Part shown: positions 34,418-46,241 of the stretch, one piece after another
Numbering within the stretch: position 1 is the stretch's first letter
Layout of the letters: the number at the start of each line of letters is the position of its first letter
Source: Paragordius varius
Lineage: Eukaryota > Nematomorpha
Length of the DNA stretch: 64,000 nucleotides
NCBI GenBank assembly: GCA_964247055.1
Contig: OZ176053.1
Location: forward strand, 2,170,001-2,234,000
Direction of reading: 5' to 3'
The notes under the pieces: generated by a model
Database searches by the model: none
What the model was told of the DNA's origin: nothing
Seen by the model: the letters and a program-made list of their open reading frames with translations, nothing else
Program-made: the position numbers and the translations under genes

Positions 34418-34716
34418 ATATACCATTTACGAATCGAATCCCTTAAACAAATTAAATTCACCCCTAACAATTCAAATTCACCCTCGAACAATCCGAATTA
34501 ACCCTAAAATAAATCAAGTGTTTTTTAAGATCAATTTTATTCTTATTTTATAATATTTTCAAAATATGAAATTCTGTTCAAAATTAATATAATGCTGAAA
34601 AATTAATATACTATTTCATAAAAATATATTTCATATAAATGATGAGTTATATCAGCCTGAAAACAATTTATTTTTAGGGTGAATTGAATTGTTTAAGGGT
34701 GAATATGAATGTTATA
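34418..34716. mobile_element. Family B MITE, copy 4
   Basis: TATACCATTTACGAATCGAA at left; the right end is worn (GGGTGAATATGAATGTTATA). Calumenin/syntrophin spacer. Confidence 0.75.
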
Positions 34717-35676
34717 TCATAAATTGTGTTTTAATTTAAACCACAATAATGCCTTAAGACAAAACGTTAAATTATTTTTAACATTGGAAACAAAGGTTGT
34801 ACTATATTAAGGAAACATATTTAAAGGTAATCCATATAGTGTAACTTTTATGGCAAAACAAAATTATTTAGGAAGTGCTTGGTTGATGTACGATTAGTTT
34901 TTCCAATTAATTATATATTATTTAACACATTTATTTAAGAAACTTTTATGCTATACTTATAATCGTTTATATGATGTTTTTTAAAATAGTAATGAGTATT
35001 CAAAATTGACGCCTATTAAGAGGCGATTTTTACATTAAAAATTAAAATTAAACAGAAAAAGGCGAATACTTTTGAGGACCTTTATTTCCTGCAGTTTCAA
35101 TTTTAAATTATATGATTGAGTTGTGAGTATATTACATTCACATTAATCCAATTTCACAAGCAACCTTTATTTAAATTTATAAATTTCATACTGTTGTCAA
35201 AAACTTTGGGATTGGTAATAGCGCCAAGATATGGTATCGAATTTTATTGATACTTTGTTAACTAAAAAGTTCGACGCTTTATAGTTATCTCAATTTTTGA
35301 TAAATACTTTAAAGAAATTAATGTTGATCAAATGTAATAAATTAATTTAAAAATTCATATATATAAAATATTTATTTGTTAAATAAATATGTGATACGAG
35401 ACTAGAATTAAGTACAATATTACGATATATATAAATATATACTAAAGCTAATTTACACATATAAGTTGATATATAATAATAAAATATTGCACTGTGAATG
35501 TTAGAATGTTCCTCTTTGGTGTTTGTTGGGAAGCAATATTAAATAATTTAAATATACATATTTTAAAAAAGTATATATTAAATGTGTTTTAATTATTGGA
35601 ATGTTAATTTTTATAATGCAGACAAATAATTTGATATATATAAATAAATATATATATATATATATATTATATATAT

Positions 35677-35872
35677 ACAGTATGAGTAAGTATATATTGC
35701 TGGAAATCATTAATTATTTCTAAATAGCATATGCAGCAAGGAGAATTATTATTGGCTAATAATAGTAAAAAGTGAAAAAAATAACTATAAGCCAATAACT
35801 GCCCTTTAATATATATGCTATTTGGCAATAATTAATAACTTTCTAGCAATGTTGACTTACTCATACTAAATA
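35677..35872. mobile_element. Family D foldback element, copy 2, in syntrophin 3' region
   Basis: ACAGTATGAGTAAGTATATA at left, GACTTACTCATACT at right; lies 18 bp past the syntrophin stop codon, so probably in its 3' UTR. Confidence 0.85.
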
Positions 35873-35889
35873 TATATATATATATATAA

Positions 35890-38800
35890 TTAAGGATTTT
35901 GAACCCTGGCATATAAAAAATTGTGAAGTATGAAAACGATAGGCTTTGGGTTCGATTTCAAATGTAACTCCTGTAATACAAAAATAAATTTTTTATAAAA
36001 AACATTTTTTTAATATTTTAAATAAAATTGATATTACTAAAACTATTTTTCTAAATAAGCCTGCCTATGCAACTGGCAAAAAGCAGAAAAAAATGTTATA
36101 TTTTGTTTACATCATATTTAAAATCTCGAATGAATTATACATGAATGCCCATATATACCATTTACGATTCGAATTCACCCTTTAACACTTAAAAATAAAT
36201 TAATTGTTTTCCGGGATAATATAACTTATCATTAATATGAAATAAATTTTTACTACATAGTTTATTATTTTTTCAGCATTATATTAATTTTAAACAGAAT
36301 TTCATATTTTAAAAATTTCAAACAATAAAGGTAATATTTATTTTAGAGTGAATTCGAATTGTTCGAGGGTGAAAAAGGGTGATTTTGAACTGTAAATGGT
36401 ATATATTTAGAATACGGCGCGTGGTAATTTCAACGCTAAAAATGCGGCCCACAAAGCCAGTTGTATTGGACACGCCTGTTTTAAAACATCATATATATAA
36501 AATAACTTACATATTCAATAAAATCTTTGGTAGATTTTTTAGATGGTAAAAAATTATGGTTTCCAACATCATCATGATAACAATTAGCTGTATTTTCTAG
36601 ATAAAAAAATAACTTCAAAAAAAACAAATCAAAATTTTCCCAAAAGATTGGCCTGTCATTTAAATTACTAGATATTTGATGGAAAAATATAGATTTTAAT
36701 AAAAATATAGCATAATTTTTAGCATTTATAGGTATTTTAAAAATGAAAATATTTTTTGTAAAAAAATGAAACCTATATACTATGTAATCAATATAATATC
36801 ATTTTTGTAATTGCAAAATTTAATAACCGGAACCGTTTTAAATTACAAGTAATACCTTCTTTCAAAGAAAAATACGACATGAAATAACTTTATGTTATAC
36901 ACTTACAAGTAGGAGTAAGTATACATTTCTAGAAAGTTATTAATTATTGCCAAATATAGGAAATACAATAAAGGGCAGTATTAGTTGCATATATTTTTTT
37001 CACTCTTTGCAATTATTAACCAATAATACTGCACCCTTTGATGTATTTACAATTTGACAATAATTAATAACTTTCTAGCCATTGTATACTTAAAATTTAG
37101 CTATTTTAAGCACATTAAAGCAATCTATTTGCTAATACCTATATATTGCAATTTTTTGTACGTTGGTGATACGTTTTTACTATTCTTGCTTACATCAGGT
37201 GAAATATTTGAATAGGGAATGGGAGGAGAAGGCACTTTACAATTAGTTGATGGGAACAAACTTTTTTGATTTGGAGCTAAAAAAAGAAATTATTATAACA
37301 GATGAATATCTATACCATTTGCACTTCAAGAGTGTCCTTGACTTCAAATTGACATTTCAAGTTGGTCCTTAAACAATTCAAGTTGGTCCTTGAATTTCAA
37401 GTTGGTCCTTGAACACTTCAAGAGATCCTTTGACTTTTATGTTTAGTTTTTAATTTTTATCAATCAAATCGTAAATAATTCATCTATTGTATTGTTTTTA
37501 ACCTATTTTCTATATTTTACATAAATTTTAAATCGATATCAACTTTTAATCTTTGAACCGGACTTTATTAATTTCTTAAAATAATTTTGGATATTTATAA
37601 GATTTTAACACAAAATAAAAAAATACATAAGTTTTTTGGGTTGTTATTTAAAACATTTCATTAAAAACATTTAAAAGTCAATAATTTTGTTCAATTGAAA
37701 AAAAATAGTTTGAAACAAAAAAGTGGTTTTTCAATAAAAAATTTTATTTTTAGATGAATAAATATATAATAAATAAAGAAAATTAAGTTAATAAATAATA
37801 AAATAGAAAATTAAATGCAAAAATTATGGTTATATCATAATTTATAAATTTTAAGGACCAACTTGAAGTGTCAAGGACCAACTTGAAATGTTCAAGGACA
37901 CTCTTGAAGTGCAAATGGTATAATTAATTCTTTATGATATACGAAAAAAACAAATATATAATTGGTTTCAATTTTTAATTGTAACAAATTGTCCTTTAAG
38001 TATACATATATAGAATAAAAAATGTTTAAATATAAAATCCAAAAAAATAGTTAACTAACTTTCTTTAATTTAAAAAGGGAAAAATTTATATTAAAAATCC
38101 GCAAGTTCAGTCAAATAATATCAAAAAATTGCTATATAATTCGGTAATAAAAGTCATAGAAAAGTATAAAAATGCTAAAAACTGATAGTAGCAAATTTAA
38201 AAATATACTTAAAGATTTACATTAGAGGATTTGTTATATAAATACTCTTAAAAACTTGTAAAATCTACAAATTCAGAATTTTTATTCAATAAAAAAAGTC
38301 AAAAAAACCTTCTTCGCAACATATATCAGATGTGAAAGTGGTGGTTTCATTGATTGGTTTTTGGAAACGAAGCCATAAAATTGAATGATTATCATCATTA
38401 GAAGCTAGCAAAGAATCAAATGGGTATTGCCATAAAAGTTTCCCATGTTCCATAATATCATCGCCTTTTTATTTAACGCAAATTTTTGAAATTACAAAAA
38501 AAATTGTTTCTATAAATACCAAAAAAACCTAAAAACTAAAAGACTGATACAGTAAAATCGAAATTATAGAGACAAATATTTTTTCAAAAGTGGCTGTCCT
38601 TTTTTAAAATTGATTTTATCTAAAATATTCCTTGTTTAACTTGTAAAGCAGTAAGAAAAGAAATGTAAATTGGTTTATAGAAAAATCAAGAAAAAATGTA
38701 TGGTCATCTTATAAAAAGATTGAACTTATATTTGTACGTTAGTCCGTATAATTTCAATTTTTAATTGTTACAGCTAAAAGAAAAACCATACTCTTTTAAT

Positions 38801-41800
38801 CATCTTGATTCGTCGTACATAAACTATATATGAATTCATTTGAAATAATTATTAATTTTACAATTTAATTAAATATAAGAAAAATATAATTGTCTGTCTA
38901 AAAATATTTGTTCTTATAATTCCTCTTTTTTAGCTTTGTGTTTCAATTTTTATTAATTTTGATTAAAAAATAAAAAAATTTACAACTGTTTTATAAAGTT
39001 TGCGAAAAATTTACTAATTTCACTGTAAAAAGAATAATAATTGATCAAAATTTAGTGCATATAAATATATATGTATGTATATATTATATAAATATATAGT
39101 TAAAATAATTTTTTCGCTTATTTGCATTTAGTTATTAGATTTACACTTTACAGTAAATGTTACCGTGCAAATAAAACTGCGGTTCATATAAAATCACTGT
39201 ATTACGAAATAAAAAATTCCTTAAATTTAAATGCAATTTAAAATTCCAATAAACTAAACTTCGAAAACCAAATATACGTATGCATTTTAATGGTTGCTCA
39301 TTTCACACTATAGTAGGGCGATTTGTAATACAGTAGTGTATGGAAAAAACAACCAAATGTGATATAAACCATTATTTCCTTTCTTTTTTTTCATACACAC
39401 TTGTGTTGCGAATTGCTACTATAGTGTAAAATAAGAAACCATTAAAATACATATATATAATACCATTTACAATTCAAAATGACCTTGAACAATTCATATT
39501 CACCCTTGAACAATTTAAAATCACTCTAAAAATAAATTGAGTGTTTTCAGGCTAATTTAACACATCAATAATATAAAATATCTTCTTATGGGATAGTTTA
39601 TTTCAGTTTATTAATTTTAGACAAAATTTAATCTTTATAATATAAAAATATAGGTAATTTTTAATTTTAATGATTGTTCAAGAGTGAATATGAATTGTAA
39701 TTGGTATATATATACAAACCTAATTCATATATAGTCATAGATGCTTTTGAATTGGTAATATTAGGAGGTTTATTAATATTATCGCTATTATTTAAAGGTT
39801 CTTTTTCTGAACTAAATTTTGAAGTAAATCCATTATTAATTGACAAGGCATTTAGATTGGATTCATCGGTTGGGCATGTACATATGATAGAGGGAACTCG
39901 TTGTGCAATTCGTTGATCCAAATAATTGTCGATGGGAACTTTCAATTGATAAAGGGATAGGCCCAGCGAATAATTTATGCTAAGTTTGCAATCAACATTA
40001 TGCCATGTACAAACTAAACGAATAACAAAAAGTAAAAAATATTAATTATTAGGTTTAAGTAAAAAGGAATAATAAAACTATAATCTATTTTTAGTTGTTT
40101 TTTTTTCAAGGTGTTTTTTCATTCAAATACATAAATAATGGTTAAAAAAATATTAAAAAACTGACAAACACTTTTATGTTGATTATATTATTTAGTAGCT
40201 TGATTACAATATTTTTTGACTCCTAAGCGTATTAATTTACTAAAAAATCCTACATAGATAAAAATACCATATAACCTCAATAAATGGCCTTAATCTTGAT
40301 TATAAAAAGTAATATATAATGCTTTTTTGACTCAAAAAACTAACCACAATCAATTTCATGGATCCATTTAACGTTACGTAACATGGTTAAGTTAACGCTC
40401 TCAATCCATTCAAGTACATCTTTCCCATCTAACGTAGATTTATAAGTTAGCGTATGGATGCCAGATTTAGTACCTACTCTTGTACCAAACCATGTATTGT
40501 TTTTACGATTGTAAAATCTTTGTCGCACACTGTCACACAAGTTAAAAATGGGTGACAGTGTTGTCGCGTTTCGATTTGTATAATCCTGCGTAAGGGAACA
40601 AGATTGAGGAGAATTTAAATTTGATGTTTCTGTTAACAAAAAAATATAAAATGTTTTAACAAAAATATAAAAACTATTTATTATCATATTTATAAAAATA
40701 ATAATGGGGCTGTAATTTCTTTGACAAATTACGCATGCAGTCTTTCTTGAAAAATGTAAATTCACTTGATATAAATATTATAATTAGGATATTTTAGAGG
40801 CGAAAAATCAAAAATAATTCTTCTGCATTTTAAATAACAAATCTTATTTCCAGGGATAAAACATAGAATTAAAGTGACAATAAATTATATTTGCCAATTA
40901 ATATAACATATCACCCTGATATAATACTAATAAGCGTAAGTCAATAATTCAGATTTATTCGGAAAAATAACGATATAATGCATAAAAAATGAGATCGCTT
41001 ATATAATAGATTATTTAAATCTATTCTTGTTGGAAAAGAAGACGGATGTGATTATAATAATACATTGTAATGCATTTTAATATAAAACAATTCGGCGGAT
41101 CAAATGTTATTATGTTTGATAAAATGGTGCACAAATAATATAATATATCATTTCTCCTCGCTTTAAGAAAACGGATTATAGCCTTTTCGTTCTCGGAGAG
41201 AATAGCGTGCTTTCATGTCATCGGTATTTATCTCTGGCAAATTTATGTCAAGTTATATTGTTCAACCGACTTGTTAATTGATCTGCGTGTGTTTTCGCTA
41301 AATTTTATTTCAATCATTTGTATGGCAGTATAATATTCCTATTCTCTTAATCCCTTTCCCTTTTTCCTCCATCCCAATAATGTTTCATTTTTAATTAATA
41401 AAAAGTTTAATCACTGAGGAATTCCTGCAAAGGCGCATTAGTACTTTCATCTGTAAAATCTGATGGTAATGTTTTTAAATAAAGGATAACTAAAATCTAC
41501 CTTTTAAAGTTAAAGTATAATGAACAAAGTTTTACTTTGACTGTATGAATTGTTAATCATAACTCCATGAAATACTGTTTATTGTTTCTTAGCTTTGAAT
41601 TTTGTTTAAAAGGTTTAGATTGATCTACACGCTAAGCCATTTGTTCGTGGATGATAAGGACTTGACGTAACATGTTTAATGTTTAAATGTTTCAGGCTAT
41701 CCTGGAATCCGTGTTAAACAAAATACGTTGCATTGTCGCTTACTATTATTTCGGGAAAACCATATCTAGCAAATATTTTTCCAAACAATTAAAAATTGAC

Positions 41801-44800
41801 TTGCTTGTGATTTGTTTAACTAAAAGAACTTCCAACCACTGAAAGAGGCGTCATTTGTTACCAATCAGCACAAACCCATCAATAGGAAAAGGAAAAGTGA
41901 TTAAGAGAATAGGATTATTATACTACCATATACAGATGATGGAAATAAAATTCAGCGAAAACATGCGGATCAATTAAAAAAGTCGGTTGAGACAATCCCA
42001 CTTGACAAAGGAAATTACCGCAGTGAATGCCGTTTGTGAGTCGAATACAATCTTTGAAAGACAAGAAAAACGCTATCCTCTTCCAGAACAAAAACCCCTA
42101 ATCCATTTTATTAAAGCGGGGAAAAATGATATATTATGTTATTTGTGCATCATAATAGGATACACGCGCGTCATGATTCGACGAATTGCTTTATTATTAA
42201 AATGTAATATTGTATTCACTACCGTGTTCTTTTCAAAGAATAAAAATAATATGCTATATAAACGATCATTGTTTATAATCTATGCATTATATTCTTATAC
42301 TTCCGAATAAATCTAAATTATTATTCTCTCAGATAAACGACAAATAATTATATTTAAAAAGTTAAAAACTAATTTTAAAAAAGGGTATTGTCACATTAAT
42401 ATTTTGATATAACCATTTACAGTTCAAATTCACCTTCAACAATTCAAATTCATTCTCGAACAATTCAAATTTTCCCTCAAATAAATAACATGTTTTTTAA
42501 GATTAAAAATAACCTATATTTTAATATATTTTTTAAAAAAAATTTTGTTTTATATTAAAATAATACTGAAAAAAATAATTACATAAAGATATTTTATATT
42601 AATAATGAGTTACATTAGTTCGAAAACACATAATTGATTTTTAGGGTGAATTTGAATTGTTCGAGGGTGAATTTGAACTGTAAATGGTATATATAAACAA
42701 AACACAATACGTACAAGGACAATTTTTATTCATAAAAAACTTCAAATTTTTAATTATACCTATTTAAACATCATATAATTACATCTTTGCAAAACGTAAT
42801 TATATTTGTTACAATCTCTATTCCTTAGTCCGTAATGACCCAAAAAACCAAGATCGACAGAATATATGGAAATTTAGATAAAAACTTTAACTTTTTCTAT
42901 AGTTTCATAGATCTAATATAATTTATTTTAAATTTTTTGTTGAAAGTCAAAAATAAAAAAAAACTTTTTTTGTAAATTGTTGAGACATGGACATCAGATA
43001 ACCAATCCTCCTCTTCAGTTATAACTGTATCGTTTTTGGACATTTCGTTTTCATTTTTGCAATTATTAGTATTGCCATTTAACAAATATTTTTCATCGTT
43101 TTCCAGGTTAATAACCGCCGGACTAGATTCGAGATAAGTCCTTTAAAAGCAAAAAATATATAAGGGGTGCGAAGATAGTAGGTATTAATATTATATTTAA
43201 TGACAAAACGTAATAAAAATAATATAAAGAACAAATAGAGTAAAAATTGAAATTATACGGACAAAATGTAAAATATAAAGACAATTTTTTTTTTAAAATA
43301 AAACCATACTTTCAAAAACCTTAATTTTTCGCATACAAATTTTTTAATTAAATTTGTAAAACATATAATGATGGATTGTGTTACTAATTTACATCTTTAT
43401 TCTATACTATGCAATTTAAAACGAAAGTCATATTTAAATAAACCTTAAAGACTCTGATTTTTTTAAAAAAAAGTCCGTAAAATTCCAATTTTTACTGTAT
43501 ATTTGAAAAAAAAACAACTATATAAAAATTAAAGGAGACAAATATTTCTATTAAAAAAACCAACCATACTTTTCAAAACATCTATAATTTTAGAATAAAT
43601 AAGAGAAAAACACATTATTACCAAGTAATTTATAGACTTTAATATATTTCATATTAGTTATTTTCATAAAGAAAAAATCAGAGCTTGAAAAGGGTATGGC
43701 TGCCTTTTCAATATTTTGTCTTTATAATCTTATTATTTTATTTATGCAAAAAACGAAGTAATTGGGTTCATCAAATTGTTCTTATAATGTACACTAATGG
43801 TATTTAAAATGATATAATTTAATAGTACAATACTGACACCAATTTAAATTTTTATGTTGCCCATGTATATTCTGAATATATCCAAAAAAAATAATTTTAA
43901 TAAAATAAATTTATTTTAATGTTGCTTTAACATACTAATAGCGTGGTGGCACTATTTAAATAGAAATAAAATTTTAAATTTTTTCGTAAACCGTTTTTCA
44001 AGTTTTTAAGCTCAGTTAGAAATTTAAATTAATTGATTTAAATTATTCAAACGCATTACAATACAAAGCTAAAACCATAAAAAATAAAATAAAAACCTAG
44101 AAGATATTAATGGTATGATATAGAGTGGATTTTGCCAATCTTTTTCAATCCATGGAGCCTGTTCATAAGCAAATATATTTTTTTCAGTTAAAACTAAAAA
44201 AATTGGTTTCCCTGGTTGTTCGTTCTTGGTGTTTTCATCCTACAAAATTAAAACAGAAATGTATGGTAAAAAACACCAAATGGTTTAAAATGAAAATTTT
44301 TTCTATATTTTAACTATTAATTTAATATATTTGATGAGATACAACCATTTTCTACCACATAAGCTATATATATATATATATACAACTTTGAATAAGCAAA
44401 ATGCATAGCATATACATATAAAATAGAAAAAGGTTTAATTACATCTTTTAATGTCCAAAAATATTTCACATAGGCATTTAAATTAAATTTACACATTTTC
44501 ACGATTAAAAAAAGTAGTTATAAAAGTAAAAAACTTGTTGTTGAAAGAACCATCGCATAAGTAGTATGGAACCTGGGCCTCCAAACCCTAAAACGCCATA
44601 AAAAGTGTCATTCAAAAAGGTGACACAATGTTGAACAAGGACATTCTGATAGTGTTGGGTATGACAAGCAAATTCAAACGCTGTGAATACATTATCAAAC
44701 CTCAACAATACATTGTAAAGTAAATCACATGAACAAATTTCACAAATGACACCACCTCTTGTTATTGCATTTTTAACATTTTTGCAATTCTCTCGAGACG

Positions 44801-46177
44801 ACGTGGCATAAGAGCTTACATTATGTGGACTGTAAAGCAGCTTAGATTGCTCATCATTTTTGTCAAAATTCAAGTTGGTAAAAGATAAAAGCAAGGGTAT
44901 ACGCTTACAATCATAACCACCATTTGAATTTGAATATGATATATTATTAGGATTTGTTGTATGATAATAGTTAGTATTATTATTGTTAATATTAGGTCCA
45001 GTGGGAAATGGTTTATGAGGTAACATATAATCACATTTCCCTTCCATACTCCATCCTATGGCATTCAAAATGGTGGATTTAATGAAATACGGCGTAATTT
45101 CACCATTGTATTGCACTATGTATAATATGAATATATATATATATAGATCTAGATAAGTGAAACAAAGGTGTAAAATACAATAAATTGCTTAACAGCTGTC
45201 CGCATATGAGAAATATATGGGCATTTATATAAATATTTTGTTAGAATTCACAAATAACATAATTGTAAAAAATTTAAGAGACAATGTAATTGCCATGTAT
45301 TTACCCACCAATTTTTGCTACTAGTTTGTGGACAAAATATAGAAAGAATTTATGGAACATTTTTAAAATATCAATTTTACCAGGATATCGGAAATATTTT
45401 TTGATAAAATCATAGATTATTTTTCAATTAACTTCTTTTTTAATTATGGTAATTAACAAAGGTTTGATATTATTTCTAATAAAAGGTAACGTATCGGCTA
45501 AAAAGGAAACACTATTTTTGATTTTGTTTATTCTAGTTTTATGAAAAAAATATTTTTTTTTAAATGTGTAGTTAAAGAGGATGAACTTTGTAAGTTTTTT
45601 TTACATAAAGGTGGTTTTTTCAAAAACATTATTACACAAAAAATTTGGGCCTATATTTTTGATATATAAAATTTTATAAACCGGTACATTTTTTACTTTT
45701 TGTAAAACAGATATTTAGCGAAATTGGTAAACGCAAAAAAATACCTTTTAATCGTACATTATCACCGGAATGTTTTAGGGCATTCACAGCTTCCAAATGG
45801 GTTATGTTTGTAAAATTTACATCATTCACTTGTAATATAACGTCCCCAACATAAAGTTGATTGGATTTGTCTGCGGCCAAACCTTTGAATATTTTACTAA
45901 TTATTATAGGCATATTGTTTTCACTGCCACCTTTAATGCTTATTCCTAAACCTTCATCAGGCGTTTTGTCCAAAATGACTTCTCTAATGTCCTCATTTAC
46001 TTCAAAAGGAGCAATATGATGTTCGGAATTAAAGAGTTTATAGATATCTTTGTAAACTTCCAAATCATCTGATAGTTTGATAACTAAACAATAATCTTGA
46101 ATTTTTATGGTGGCTTTGATCCATAAATTTTGACGAACATAAACTTCCACGGGATACAATTTCGTTTCATTATGCAT
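35890..46177 (-). CDS. SNTA1/SNTB: Syntrophin, alpha/beta type, with large insertions
   Basis: Syntrophins are membrane-side adaptors of the dystrophin complex. Exons: 46177-45745, 45115-44535, 44158-44097, 43140-42965, 40629-40345, 40013-39720, 37276-37139, 36596-36511, 35970-35890; all phases agree and give 711 residues, against about 505-540 in vertebrates. Order: half PH1 (1-50); PDZ ~64-148 with EGLGISIKGG, PIIISKIFKGLAAD and LYVGDVILQVN; TPYFIKS, GW and ICEIC..NVLLRF for the rest of PH1; YIIPLISSR and FGTRVGTKSGIHTLTY for PH2; and the syntrophin-unique domain (CTWHNVDCKLSINYSLGLSL, then ELHLKSNPKPIVFILHNF, end ARVQNP). The PDZ matches alpha/beta rather than gamma syntrophins. Asn/Ser-rich segments swell PH1, PH2 and the unique domain. 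The donors at 44535 and 42965 are weak. Confidence 0.88.
36150..36403. mobile_element. Family B MITE, copy 5
   Basis: TATACCATTTACGATTCGAA at left, TTGAACTGTAAATGGTATA at right. Syntrophin intron 8. Confidence 0.85.
36411..36482. mobile_element. hAT-type fragment
   Basis: Short remnant ending TTGTATTGGACACGCCTG with ATGCGGCCCACAAAG inside. Confidence 0.6.
36908..37090. mobile_element. Family D foldback element, copy 3
   Basis: GGAGTAAGTATACATTTCTA at left, TTTCTAGCCATTGTATACTT at right. Syntrophin intron 7; ends about 50 bp from an exon. Confidence 0.82.
37311..37922. mobile_element. Family C palindromic element with 21-nt GTCCTTGA units
   Basis: A 31-bp perfect TIR, starting TATACCATTTGCACTTCAAG. 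Subterminal TTCAAGTTGGTCCTTGAAC units are repeated and inverted at the other end. The ends are related to family B; the core is AT-rich without a coding frame. Syntrophin intron 6. Confidence 0.85.
38548..38773. mobile_element. Family A MITE, copy 8
   Basis: CAGTAAAATCGAAATTATAG at left, GTCCGTATAATTTCAATTTT at right. Syntrophin intron 6. Confidence 0.75.
39314..39424. mobile_element. Family E element, copy 5
   Basis: ATTTGTAATACAGTAGTGTA at left, CATACACACTTGTGTTGCGA at right. Confidence 0.7.
39460..39708. mobile_element. Family B MITE, copy 6
   Basis: AATACCATTTACAATTCAAA at left, TGAATTGTAATTGGTATA at right; ends 11 bp from the donor of the syntrophin exon 40013-39720. Confidence 0.82.
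41150..42150. mobile_element. Old Ty3/gypsy-type LTR-retroelement fragments
   Basis: Fossil pieces of a pol region in syntrophin intron 4: an integrase-core-like piece on the minus strand (about 41690-41870) and two related pol C-terminal pieces in opposite orientations (about 41150-41385 minus, 41890-42130 plus). No LTRs are recognised. It is broken many times and rearranged, so old. Confidence 0.6.
42407..42692. mobile_element. Family B MITE, copy 7
   Basis: ATAACCATTTACAGTTCAAA at left, TTGAACTGTAAATGGTATA at right; two 21-nt units on the right, three on the left. Confidence 0.85.
43234..43499. mobile_element. Family A MITE, copy 9
   Basis: GAGTAAAAATTGAAATTATA at left, AATTCCAATTTTTACTGTA at right. 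Syntrophin intron 3. Confidence 0.8.
43518..43760. mobile_element. Family A MITE, copy 10, degenerate
   Basis: Both arms are recognisable from the CAACCATACTTTTCAAAAC block and its complement AAAAGGGTATGGCTGCC; the ends are worn. Confidence 0.5.
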
Positions 46178-46241
46178 TACGAAAAACGAACCAGGTCAAA
46201 AAACCTCAGGTAAGGTTTTAAATTACATTCATTTGTATCAT
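46172..46241. promoter_or_regulatory. Shared divergent start region, syntrophin/GOT2
   Basis: The palindrome ATGCAT at 46172-46177 holds the syntrophin start codon on the minus strand and an ATG on the plus strand that can open a GOT2 first exon. A consensus donor (CAG/GTAAGG) follows at 46209/46210. The other GOT2 start is at 46242, only 64 bp from the syntrophin ATG. No core-promoter motif can be assigned. Confidence 0.5.

Larger units (their letters stand above)
33897..35889. other. Convergent intergenic region, calumenin/syntrophin
   Basis: Both flanking genes end here. The 2 kb is largely mobile: a Tc1-like palindrome (34098-34342), a family-B palindrome (34418-34716), a foldback element (35677-35872) and a (TA)n tract abutting the syntrophin stop. 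I see nothing coding in 34720-35640. Confidence 0.6.

Noticed and set aside
41987-42310. Plus-strand 107-aa open frame as a host gene
   Set aside because: Overlaps retroelement fragments and continues into sequence with no family resemblance.
45745-46177. Assignment of the PDZ exon to gamma-syntrophin
   Set aside because: The PDZ core (SIKGGSENNMPIIISKIFKG) and the following TPYFIKS match alpha/beta syntrophins more closely.
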